DNA of 64,000 bases from Setaria digitata (taxonomy: Eukaryota > Nematoda > Chromadorea > Rhabditida > Setariidae): positions 149,426-213,425 of the forward strand of contig RCAB01000059.1 of the NCBI GenBank assembly GCA_003640385.1, in the 5' to 3' direction. Made by a program: the position numbers and the translations under genes. The notes beneath the pieces were generated by a model, which searched no databases, had not been told where the DNA came from, and worked only from the letters and a program-made list of their open reading frames with translations. Each line of letters opens with the position of its first letter. Within the stretch, counting starts at the first letter, position 1. Of this stretch, positions 12,701 through 23,420 are shown in pieces.

Positions 12701-13507
12701 TTTGTCTGCCAATTCAGGTTGAAAATGTTTTGAAATCAAAGAACTTAAGGCCGATTCGAAACATTCATCCACTGTCGCTCGACTACCCTCTAAGTCTGCT
12801 AACCAATCGCCGATAAGATTACAAAGCTTTAAAACATGATTCAACGATTACTTGTATTGCAGCTTAAGTTCAATTAATTACATTAGATCTTATTTTGCTA
12901 AAGCAATTAACCATTCAGTTTCTCAGACACCTCATTTAATCGTTAAGGCACAATTGTTTAGAACTTCTTCACCCATTAGAACACTTATCTCTTGGCAAAA
13001 TTTCCTTACTCATGCACTTCTTTTTCTTCTTACAAATGAACTTTTCACCTGGCCCAATGAACAGTAGTTCTCAGACAACAAATTTACAACTGTTTCGGGA
13101 TCTCCTCCACATCGAAAAAATGTTTGCAATACACCAACTATTTGCGGTTCCATAACGAAATCGGGAACTGGAATTCAGTACTCGCTCAAAATTTTCATTG
13201 TTTCAAATTTAACAGTTGATAAGTTTAATTAGAAGCCAGCATTAATCATGATAATACAAACGGCATTTACCAATTCATTTCAAGGTTAGCAGGTTCAATA
13301 TTTCCAGTAAGTTGTGCGCTGTTATAATTTTCCACCTAAAATGCAGAGCTCACACATTTATTTACCCTAAAGTACTGATGATAACAGTCGTTCCTCTTAA
13401 GCAGTTTAAAACTTACGATTAAGATGCCTCATACAATGCTCCAACAGTATCTTTTTTTCTTCACTTTCTTCATCATCACCTTCTCCACAGCCATCTGGGT
13501 CTTCCAT
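9792..13507 (-). CDS. NELFCD: NELF-C/D (TH1) transcription pausing factor subunit
   Basis: Subunit of the negative elongation factor that holds RNA polymerase II at promoter-proximal pause sites. Around ten exons run from an acidic start ([19 protein letters not shown]) to the stop at 9792-9794. Stretches in the order of human [167 protein letters not shown]. The largest exon is 10801-11263. An in-frame TAA directly before the ATG fixes the start. The stop of a small same-strand gene lies 36 bases upstream. C. elegans is reported to lack NELF, so presence here is of interest. Middle exon borders are approximate. Confidence 0.93.
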
Positions 13508-13543
13508 TTACGTTAGCAATAAATCAAGCCTTAAAGATACCTT

Positions 13544-13762
13544 TCACCTGTAAACACCCATTCCAGAATAAGAAATCTTCCTGACAAGTGCCTCATCACT
13601 GAAATCATCGTCCGTTAGCTGGTTCTGTTAGCAGTGATTATAGTTTCGAAAATTTCATTTGTTCAGTTAATTTACTCCATTCAAGCTTCTTAGTTCATTT
13701 AAATGAATACACGCCTCACGACAAAGTGAAAATTCCTCTCCTTCTTTCTTTACCTTTCCCAT
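13544..13762 (-). CDS. Unrecognised 55-aa acidic/basic small protein
   Basis: Two exons, 13676-13762 and 13544-13624, join in phase (donor GTAAAT, acceptor AACAG) to give 55 aa. The protein begins MGKVKKEGEEFSLCREACI, has a central acidic patch NQLTDDDFSDEALVRK and ends ISYSGMGVYR. No signal peptide or membrane segment is visible; the first half could be helical. It lies between NIPP1 and NELF-C/D on the same strand, only 36 bases before the NELF-C/D start codon, so the two may share a transcript. I do not recognise the family. It could instead be an upstream reading frame in the NELF-C/D leader. Confidence 0.5.
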
Positions 13763-14387
13763 TCGTGGAAAAAAAAATTAATAGATTAGAGAAAAACTAA
13801 ATTTTGGAAGTTAATATAAAACATACTAGAAAGAGTTTTATTCAATATAAATGCACTACGAATCAGTTAACTGACAAAAGGACATATTACAATAAACTCC
13901 GGAAACTGACCTTTACCAGATTAACAACATATTCTGAATAAATTAATAATGGAATCCATTGACAAAAAATTCTTTGCCAAAAGTTTTATTCAAAAAAAAA
14001 AGAAAGAAAAAAAACTACACTAGCAATTCAGCGAATGTTGGAAACTCCATCAACAATAATTCAGAACTTGATAATAATATATAATGAAAAAGAACGCAAA
14101 TGTATATGAGAGCATTACGTCTAAATCTGGTTAACTTCCAATACTGTTCGTTTTGTTATTACACAGCAGCATAATAAGTCCCGTAGTGCAAAGGTTAATT
14201 CGAGATTTTGAGGTAAAAAAATTTACATAAAAGTTAAGAAACTAAAAGGTTAACCTGGAAAACCTGATGACTCAAAAACTGTTTGCCTAAAACTTCCTAA
14301 GCACCAATGACAAACGAAAAACTTTTTGTCTTGAATGCTGAAGCATGCTTATCACTATGTCACAAACAATTGGACATCTGTGTTTGC

Positions 14388-16587
14388 TTATGCTAGAACT
14401 CTGCTTTGACTTGACTTTCTGCCTGGCCACGATTCTTTGGCATATTTCTTCTTATGTGGTGCATCACCATCTTCATCATCATGTATTCGATGCGTTCCTT
14501 GCACGAACGGTCCTACATGCCCTGAGGTAGGTTCTGGCAAACTTTTCGCATATAAATCCAAATCCGGAGCTGCATTCATAACAATTGACAAACTTGAAAT
14601 CATCGGCTGTACATATCTAAATAGCAAAATATCATAATAAAACAGCAGAAATAGTAAGTTTGGAGGTATTCTTGTCCAATCTATTAAGCAAACTTTATCA
14701 CAGCTCGAGAGTCCGTAAACAGTGTTTAATATCTCTTTGCAAAACGACTTTCAATGTCTTTTCTTTCTCACACTATTTTTCATGACCATAAAATAGCAGT
14801 GAAAATAATAGATAACTTGTATTTTTGTAATCATCGACACGACCGGGCCTTAGAATCTTCTTCTGAGTAGGACCTTCCTTAATTCTTGGTTCCGTTCCCT
14901 CATCCGAAGGTTTCCTTTTTGTGGATATAATTGCAGTTGCAACCAAATTTCGAAAACGTCCCACTGTCGGATCAACATCTTCTTAAAAAGCAAAAAATTA
15001 TATCGAAATTAAATAAGCTTATAAATTCAGAGTAATAAAGAGGAAAGAACCACTATACAAATTCATATGAAAGAATAAAGATTTGGAAATCGTTGCATAA
15101 AATAATCCCGATAACTTGCCTGGATTAATTATAGTTTCCTCTTCAATAAATGCAACATTTCCACGAGGCCTTTTTTTCCGTCGCGCATCTTCCAATGAAA
15201 TCGGTATGACTGGTATTCGTCGGTTCAGTGCTGTGTTATATTCAGTTAAATTCTGGAAATCATTCGAACATTGAATTTCTTGTCAGGTTTAAGTTCGATG
15301 TCAGTGGAAGATGCAAATCGAAATCAAGAAGGCAAGTGATAAGAAAATTAGTTCAACTTAGAAGAGTCAATAGCAAGAGTAATTTAACATCACGTCGGCA
15401 TGTAACAAATGACACGGATACTACTTTTCCTTCAATCAATAAAAGGAGATAAAAAACCGTACTTATATCATACCTCAAGTTCGTGCTCTTCTGGTAGCAG
15501 TTCTTTATTTCCTTCATCATCATCGTTTGCTGAATCGAGTTTAGCTCGCAATATATATCTTCTTGTGGAAGCACCGAAATGAAATATACTAGCAATGTCG
15601 ATGAAAACTGGTTGTTTTGGTTCAATACGGACTTTACCAATAAAGGTGCCATGGCCTAAAATAAATATGCTTATTTATAACTAATAATCTTTTAATTCAT
15701 AATGATCTCGGTGCAAATTATATAGTTTACGAGTGGATATCTACAGTAATAAACACAAAACATATAAGCCTTGAAATGCTCCTATTGCAAAACAAAAAGT
15801 GATGTGAGGTTCAAAGCTTACAAATTTTATCGTTATTAGAAACCGGCTTTACTATCTACTGGTACACAAAAAGAAAAATATGCTTATTATAAATGTTTTG
15901 GCTTGTATACTAAAACTTACAGCTACTCATATCTATAAGAGCAAATCGCTGTAGAAATTTATGATAAATCAGAACAGCATGCACCCTGGAACATGACGCA
16001 TGTTCAACCACGAAGTCACACTGTTTCGGATTACGTCCAAAAAAATAAGCGCGCTTTTCATCAACCATTAGTTTCTAAAAGAATATAAGCGAGACTCCAC
16101 TAACAAAATCTTCCTCATATTCGGATATTTAAACTAATATAATCAAAATGAGACAGCAGAAACCTTCAACTGTACTGCCAAAATCCTCACTCTACGAAAA
16201 TTTGTTAACAGCGATTCGTAAGGCCTGAAATTAATCATTCAGAAAGTAGCACAGTCCTTTTACGATTACACCCTAACTGAAGTTTCTGAAAAGGAAATCA
16301 TGCTGTAAGCAAATGTGATCAAACGCTGATGTGCATGATAAGCCGGATGACAGTACTCTATCAAAGAATACATCAGTAATAAGCACCTGAATCAATTGAT
16401 CGCCTTTCATAACATCAAGGTGACATCCACTCGGTGGCCGTCCTGCCCAAGGAGGTATTTCGTACTCTAATACAGCATTTACGGTACTTTCTCCTAGAGA
16501 CGTCGTCACTGGTGCAGACGGTAGAGCGTTTACAGGTGGAGCTGATCCTGCAGCTCTTTTTCCATCTTTTGCTACGTCCAAGGACAT
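14388..16587 (-). CDS. PPP1R8: NIPP1, nuclear inhibitor of protein phosphatase 1
   Basis: Nuclear PP1-binding and splicing-associated protein with an N-terminal FHA domain. Exon 1 (16387-16587, 67 codons) holds WAGRPPSGCHLDVMKGDQLI. The FHA core follows on exons near 15945-16075 and 15474-15656: FFGRNPKQCDF, SCSRVHAVLIYHKFLQRF, HGTFIGKVRIEP, FHFGASTRRYILRAKL. Next come LTEYNTALNRRIP and, across an intron, ETIINP / EDVDPTVGRFRNLVATA. The C-terminus is PHKKKYAKESWPGRKS, matching the human tail. The intron between INP and EDVDP starts with GC rather than GT (15118-15119). The human PP1-docking RVTF aligns with NVAF here (about 15140-15170), with the nearest Arg shifted away. The splice into the last exon was not resolved. 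Confidence 0.95.
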
Positions 16588-17227
16588 TGATGTTACCAAA
16601 TTTTCGCAAACTGTAATTAAGTAATATAAGAAATCCCGAAAACCATTAACAGCAGTGTAATAACTCCCAAACTCATGACAAATCCAATCCTATTAATCCA
16701 ACATGAACATGGCTGCTTCGATCAATGCACCTTAAAGTGGAAAACTTATACTTCGTTTAAAATCTTTAAAATGATAAATTTCAATATTTCTAAACAGTGT
16801 AAAAAAACCAGCCCTTCAAATTGCCAACAAGCAAGAAAACACTTTATTCACAATTTATGATGATACACGACGTAAAATTTCCTTAATAACTATGCCCATA
16901 TAAGCATTTTCTAAATAGCTGAGTATCCCCGTAAAAATGAGATAATGTTAAATATTACTGCAAACTAAAGAGAACTGGATAAAGCGCCAATTATACAAGA
17001 CAGACCAGTACCGGAAAGATAAGCAATTACTCAAAGAGATCATTAATGCCAAATTATTATACATTATACAAAATAATACTAATTAAAAATCACTCGATAG
17101 GCATGTGAGAAACCACTTAAACACCAGCAAATGGCCTGTAAGATGACATAGAGGTATTAGAATTTTAGCAACTTGAGATACACTACAAACTAATCAGAAA
17201 TCCGGTTCATATACGAATGCATCAAGT

Positions 17228-19838
17228 CTAAACACTGTTGTCGACAGCAACAGATTCGCCCTCTGATGCGATGGGCTTCTTGTTTTCCGATTCGAAACGA
17301 CAACTTATAAGAGTTGCTGAAAACAAAAAAGTACGCAACAAAAAAAAAAGAAAAAAAAAATGAACGCCCTCATATCTCGAAAAGAACTAGACATGCAAAA
17401 TACTCTAAGAAAGATAAGTGAGCAAGCCAACGTAAAAGAAAGCAGGAAATAAGCTCACAGTATTTCCTACTTTCCTGACATTTTAAACAAAACTTCTCCT
17501 TCGTCACTTCAAAGAGAACTGCTCTCTCAGGTATCATCAACTGGAAATCAATAGGTTTATGCTTACAAGAAAAATGCATAACAATATCTTAATATCTTAC
17601 AGATTCAAAAATCATGTAACAAAACTCGTCAAAGAATTCATCGACTTACATAGACTCTTTTCATCTTTATGTTTTTCGAATACAGAATTCAAAATTAAAC
17701 GAGGCACATGCATGGTTTGATCATCTAATAACACAATATCATATCCATCCAAATATTTGTCCAATAATGTTTCATCATTATAATTCAGAAAACCGATTTT
17801 CAGTGCGATTTGTTCATATTCCAAACCCACATCCATTTTTGAATCTAGAAATCCGAAAAAACATGAAAGTCACAACTATAACAAAAGCATACTTTTGAAG
17901 GGAACATCCACTCACTTATCAAATAAAGCAACCAATTTAAATGAAAAACTATGAAGTACAGCCGTGCTCAAGAAGAAATGTAGTTTCAGAATTCAAATTC
18001 TTAAATTTTTTACATACATATTATTCAGTCAAAATAACGGAAATGATTAACAGTACCTCCCAGCGAGTCGCCCATCAATAAAACACATGTTCGAGATGAT
18101 ATTTCATTAAACCACGATCCGTAACGACTGATAACAGCACTGTTCTTACAAAATGTGTGAATAAGAGGTTCGCTAAATGCAACTGCTACATCGTTTTCAT
18201 CATATTTCTAAATTCTTTACACAGCTTTAATAAACTTTAAAAAATTCAACCCAGAGATGTTTCTCGATGAAATTAAACAATTAACGAATATTCACATCTG
18301 AGATACCCATGAAGTTTAGGAAAAGCCAAAAAAAAAAATCCTACATACTGGTCTTCTTCAAATAGTGATACAAAAAACAGCTGACTAAGTTTAACCACAT
18401 CATTCACGAAATGCCAAACAAGTTACTACTGAAGGATGATATTTAGCAAATAATCATCACTTAATACAGAAAGCATCACTCACTACATATAAATAGAATA
18501 ATTACCATCATGTTCGAGACAATGTGAACGTTACTGAGAAAAACGCCAAAGACTTTTTGGAAAAAAAAGTCAATAACATTTCCAATGCCAGCAGAAAAAA
18601 TAACCAAAGGTACGTTATGATCATGCAACGCTAGCATCAGTTCCTTTGCACCTTCCCTGAAAAATATGATAGCATTAAGGGAAAACTGGTTGTCATTCTT
18701 ATCATCTTTAATGAAGACATTGCAACATAAGTTAATTTCAGAGATTTTAAAAATTAGTGCAACTCTAAAATCAAAAAAAAAAGCGTTACGTTGCACCTAA
18801 CTATTACTCACTTTAGTTCAAGCTTTGCTTCCGAAACAAATTTTTGGATCGTCCTTTTCGTAAAACCGGTCTTAATAATGTGTTCATGGGAAGTTCTCCA
18901 CCTGTAACGAAAATTTCAGTTCACATTATGTCTAAATCAAAGAAAAGAGCAATATAGCTCAGAATGAGATAGGCCTCCACTTCACACAGAGCTGAATTTG
19001 ATTTTCTTGTGGCGAATTACTGCGTTAGTTAATGTTTTCCAATTAAACAAAGGTCAAAATTGTACCAGTCTTCCATATGGGGAATTTTTTCAGCGACTGT
19101 CATATGTGGATCGAATTCAATCGGTAGGTACTTCGCCTTCAATTTTTCAAGAACAATTCCAAGCTCTTGCGATACTGTCCATGCAGCACTATCGAAAACT
19201 CCATGTGTTGTCAAGCAACTCTTACCTTCACTATCGTGAAAACGCGATAATGTGTAATCAAAATCTGAGACCACCTAAATATATTTATGTTTCTATCATT
19301 TCTTTTATGAACAACGAATGAAGCATTATTGAAATAATCCAATATTTTGGAAAAGTATTTATGCACGAAATGCTGTACTCGGTAGACAAATTATCATGTA
19401 CTTCATTTGCTATTCAATTTCCTATCCACAGTAGTCAATTAATTATTAAAAGTCTAGAAATCAAGATTAGTACTGCAGTCTTCAAAAGCAAATGATTTTT
19501 TCAGTCAAACATGTCTTGAGTTGATACAGTATAAACAGAGCAGTTCATATTTTACTGAGACTTGGATACAATAAAAAAACATGTTAAAATATAGAATATA
19601 AAATTAGAAAGAATTTTAGAGTACTGTACAGTTAACTCTCAGTGCGAAAATACAACATAAAAACTGTGCCTCTTACGATATAAAAATTCACAGTTGTTCA
19701 CTTGAGGGTATAACCAAACTGCACCCTCACCAAAAGTTTATCCTTCTCGGCATTGATAATCTGATTAAGTTTTTGTTCTACGGCAGATGCGTCACGTATA
19801 CGCACCTTTTCATTGTCAAGCAAAGCATCGATCAGCAT
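17228..19838 (-). CDS. NT5C3: Cytosolic 5'-nucleotidase III-like (pyrimidine 5'-nucleotidase)
   Basis: HAD-superfamily enzyme dephosphorylating nucleoside monophosphates, typically CMP and UMP. Seven exons, 19731-19838, 19066-19274, 18812-18901, 18506-18656, 18057-18207, 17650-17844 and 17228-17316, are in phase and give 330 aa, close to human NT5C3. HAD motif I is DFDYTLS (nucleophile and acid/base Asp); motif II is in [12 protein letters not shown]; motif III is [15 protein letters not shown]. Other family matches are [30 protein letters not shown] and KIGFLNYN followed by [16 protein letters not shown]. The start at 19838 ([16 protein letters not shown]) follows an acceptor (GTTGCAG) with no coding exon upstream, suggesting trans-splicing. 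The last exon encodes a short polar tail ending VAVDNSV. It is the upstream-most gene of a same-strand cluster. Confidence 0.95.
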
Positions 19839-20831
19839 ATAAAAACGTGTGCTGCAACAAACAGTAAACATAAGTTGAAAGTTCTCACTAGACATAAACG
19901 TTAGAAAAAAGCTCATCGAGATGAACCAGGAGATGAGAAGGCAGCCACTTGTGGGAGATAATTCCCGAAATATACCACTTCACTTCTGCGTCCCTTAATG
20001 TACCAAATATGTAAACAGTTTTTGCTAATTGTCATGAAAAAGGTATGGAATCTCAGCGGAAGCTTAGAAATGAGAGCGAGAAATGGAATTTCACTGGAGA
20101 AGACTGTACAAAGTATATCCATGGTAGAAAACACAGAGGTGAGAAACTGAAACATTCTAACACTGTGACTTCTGATTCAAGCCATTAAAGCAGGAAAAAA
20201 TGGGAACGAAAGATGGCAGTCTTACCCTCGGCAGAGGAACACGACGACGAGGGAAAATGTACAGGTTAACACTTCATCTACCATAAATATTACTTTGAAT
20301 GCAGTGATGAAGAGCCTGTAGAAGATACCAGCGAAGGTACCGAGGTAAGGAACTTCGTGACATTCACACAAGCCTTCATCGAGTAGGCCTATCCATCAGC
20401 ATTTAATGTTGCTGGCCTGAAAGGACGCATCATCTCAGCAATCACCTTCCACTAGACTGTAGAGACTCATTCCGGTTGCTCTCTCAGTGTCTCCATAGTT
20501 CCAGCCCCGTCTCCCACCCTCAACACCGCGACGCCCAGTCCATCATTTCACCCCCAGGCCCACTACGAGCTATTCTTTATCGACTATTGATTTTTCGCAA
20601 TTTAACCATGAACCAAGGACAAGGTTGTCAGACCTGCCGGCTATTCTGGCGGCGTGCAGAGTTCTTTCGGGGATTCCCGTGCTGCATTGGTGGACCGTCT
20701 CGAGTACTCATTCTTGGTCGTAAACTTCTCTTATCTGTACTTGGATTGCAGGTGATCGCGTGTGTGACGCCTGTCACATTCCAGTTATTTGAGTTCCTAT
20801 TGAAAGTAGTTCAGATATCACTCACTCACTC
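19839..20831. promoter_or_regulatory. Divergent intergenic region NT5C3 / U2AF1
   Basis: About 1 kb between two genes transcribed away from each other, so it probably contains both promoters. The part 20430-20830 is clearly richer in G+C than the window average. Possible acceptors for spliced-leader addition to U2AF1 are TTGGATTGCAG near 20751 and CACATTCCAG near 20790. Confidence 0.5.
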
Positions 20832-23220
20832 ATGGCGAATTATCACATGTCTGGCGCCGAATACCTCGCATCAATCTACGGAACGGAGAAAGATAAGGTT
20901 AGCGTGGTATTTATTGGAATTATGTTTTCCCGTTAAAGGTATAGCTGGGTCAGAGAAGTATTTCTATAGTTCATGTACGCCTCTTTCCTCTTCACCTCCA
21001 GCCCGCGATTCGTCATGATAAAACCACTTACTGCTTTTCAAGCATAGTTTTTTCCGGGTTCGAAGCATTGCATTTAAGGAAAAAAGTTTTGGAAAATCTG
21101 CAAAGCTGTTTTTTCGATATTAATAGTGGACAGGGAATATGAGGTCATAAATTTTGGGAAACTAAAGAGAAGAACGATAAAGGAGAAACTAGGCATTGCA
21201 AAAAGATCTCTATATAAATTGTTGCGATCACTTTAGGTGAATTGCTCCTTCTACTTCAAAATAGGTGCATGCCGACATGGTGACAAATGCTCCAGGACTC
21301 ATATTATGCCATCTTTCTCACAGACAGTTTTACTGAAGAATCTTTATCACAATCCAATGATTGATACCAGACAGGCGGATGCTTTTGCTAAGGTTTGTAT
21401 CTTTTATAGTAGACTGAAATTTCTAGATTAGTAAGTTTTTACCAGCTTTCATCCTTCCATGCTCTAGAAGTTACGCCTTTTATGATGGCGATGGTAGAGT
21501 ATTGTGAAAGCGCTTTGGATTTAATACTGGAAATTTTACTTTAGTCTTTTAGACCGGCCGTAGTTCTCACTTTGGGCTTATTTTCAGAGCCAAAAATTTA
21601 ACTGAACGTGTCGTGATACAAATCAGTTCATTCGTCTCTTGGCACATTAGTTATATTGGTAAGACGCCGTATCTGAACTCTCATTTCAGCCTAGGAAATT
21701 GATAGAAGAAACCCTGAAGTTCTACGGGAAATTATTTGGGAACCTTAAATTATGAATTTCCAAGAAAGAATCATTTTAGAGAGCTAAGTAAAAACTTGGA
21801 AGTTAAAAAGTATGCTGAAATGGTACTATAAGGCGTCAAATCAACTCAGATTAATAAATAAAGAAATTAAAAGCGACTTTCTTTTAACACATTTTCAATA
21901 AAAAATGTATTTTTGATAAATATGTGACGGCTGTACTAACGTTGCATCTGGTAATGGACACTGTTTATCGTTTCGCATTCAATAAATGTGACAAATTGAA
22001 ATGTACATAATTACAACAGTTATATTTGGAACATCGAGTTTGTTCAGGTTGGCCAAATGAACGAGCAGGAGCAGCAGTATTTTGAAGAATTTTTTGAAGA
22101 AATATTTGTCGAATTGGAAGATAAATTCGGTCCAATTGACGAGATGAATGTGTGCGATAATATTGGAGAGCACATGATTGGCAATGTTTATGTAAAATTT
22201 GAAAATGAAGAAGATGCCGACAAATGTGTCAAAGGACTTGAGAATAGATGGTAATGGAACTTTTTATTTCATAGTTGCAGCTACTGGAACATTTAGTGTG
22301 GAGGCATATCGGTTTTTGAGTGGAGTGAAATAAGTCAAGTGAACAGTTATAGAAAAATGATAAATATAGAATAATGGTGTCAAAAATTCAGTACTTTTTA
22401 CTTTTCATTATGTGATTTGGATTTCATCGGGATGAAGGAACGGTGAAAAAGAGGGAAGAATTTGTTCCGGATTTTTGTGGTATTTTGAAAGTAATGGAAT
22501 TGCACTGTTCCAGCACTGATAGTGTTCTGGTTTAGGTTCAACGGTTCACCCGTTTACGCTGAACTGTCACCTGTGACTGATTTTCGTGAGGCGTGTTGTC
22601 GACAGTATGAACTGGGAGGTTGTAATAAAGGTGCTTTTTGCAATTTCATGCATCTAAAACAAATATCACGTGACTTGAGGCGCAAGTTATATGGTTCTCG
22701 AGCAGAATATCGTGGTGGTGGCTATTACGGTGGTGGAAACTGGCACGAAGGTTTGTGTTCGTCTTATTTGTTGAGATTTTAAAATTAAATACCATCATTA
22801 ATTATTCTTTAATGCCATTTTTGTATCATTATTTTCTTAAAAAAAATGTTTGAGAGCAAATCGTTACCGTTTCATATGGAAAATGTGTTTATTTATTTGA
22901 TTTTATCTGTTTTGGAGAAATATTTGGTGGAGATTCCATTCAAATCATTTTACAAATAGTTTTTTGGCTTTGCTTTTGCTCAGTTACCAACTAGAAGTTT
23001 CTTACGTTTGTTTTCTTGATTCATTCCGTTCGATTATAAATCTGTGTAACAACATCTGCAGTTCTGACGTATTTACTTAGGTAGAGGAGGCGACTACGGT
23101 GGTTATTCTCGTCGTAGCGGTGGATACGGTGGCGGTGGTGGTGGTGGTGGTAGTGGTGGTGGTGGAGGCGGTGGGGGCAGAAGACGTTCACGAAGCCCTC
23201 GATCGAGGCATCGATACTAA
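20832..23220 (+). CDS. uaf-2: U2AF small subunit (U2AF35) splicing factor
   Basis: Recognises the AG of 3' splice sites as part of the U2AF heterodimer. Five exons, 20832-20897, 21237-21392, 22048-22250, 22536-22750, 23081-23220, are in phase and encode 259 aa. Order of domains: [19 protein letters not shown] zinc finger 1 [20 protein letters not shown]; a U2AF-homology RRM with [20 protein letters not shown]; zinc finger 2 [19 protein letters not shown] preceded by [13 protein letters not shown]; then [12 protein letters not shown] basic stretch and a Gly-rich tail (poly-Gly interrupted by Ser) ending [11 protein letters not shown]. The RS region is short and the glycine run long compared with human. 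The start has an in-frame N-terminal extension MANYHMS before the usual AEYLAS. Confidence 0.97.
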
Positions 23221-23414
23221 CTTGATGATTAACATTATGGAAATTTTGTTTGATGACTGTGTCATTGGTGACTTTTTTCTTAAGCTGGTATAGTAAACAA
23301 GATGTTTAGTCTCGTATAAGATGAGTTCAGTTACTTATCATGCTCATTCTAGTTTGTTTACACTTCATCATGCTTATCAAAAGTTTGTTTTAGAGTGGAT
23401 GCTGAATGGGCTGA

Positions 23415-23420
23415 AATAAA
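23415..23420 (+). terminator. Poly(A) signal AATAAA of U2AF1
   Basis: Canonical AATAAA about 195 bases after the U2AF1 stop codon on the coding strand. Confidence 0.55.
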
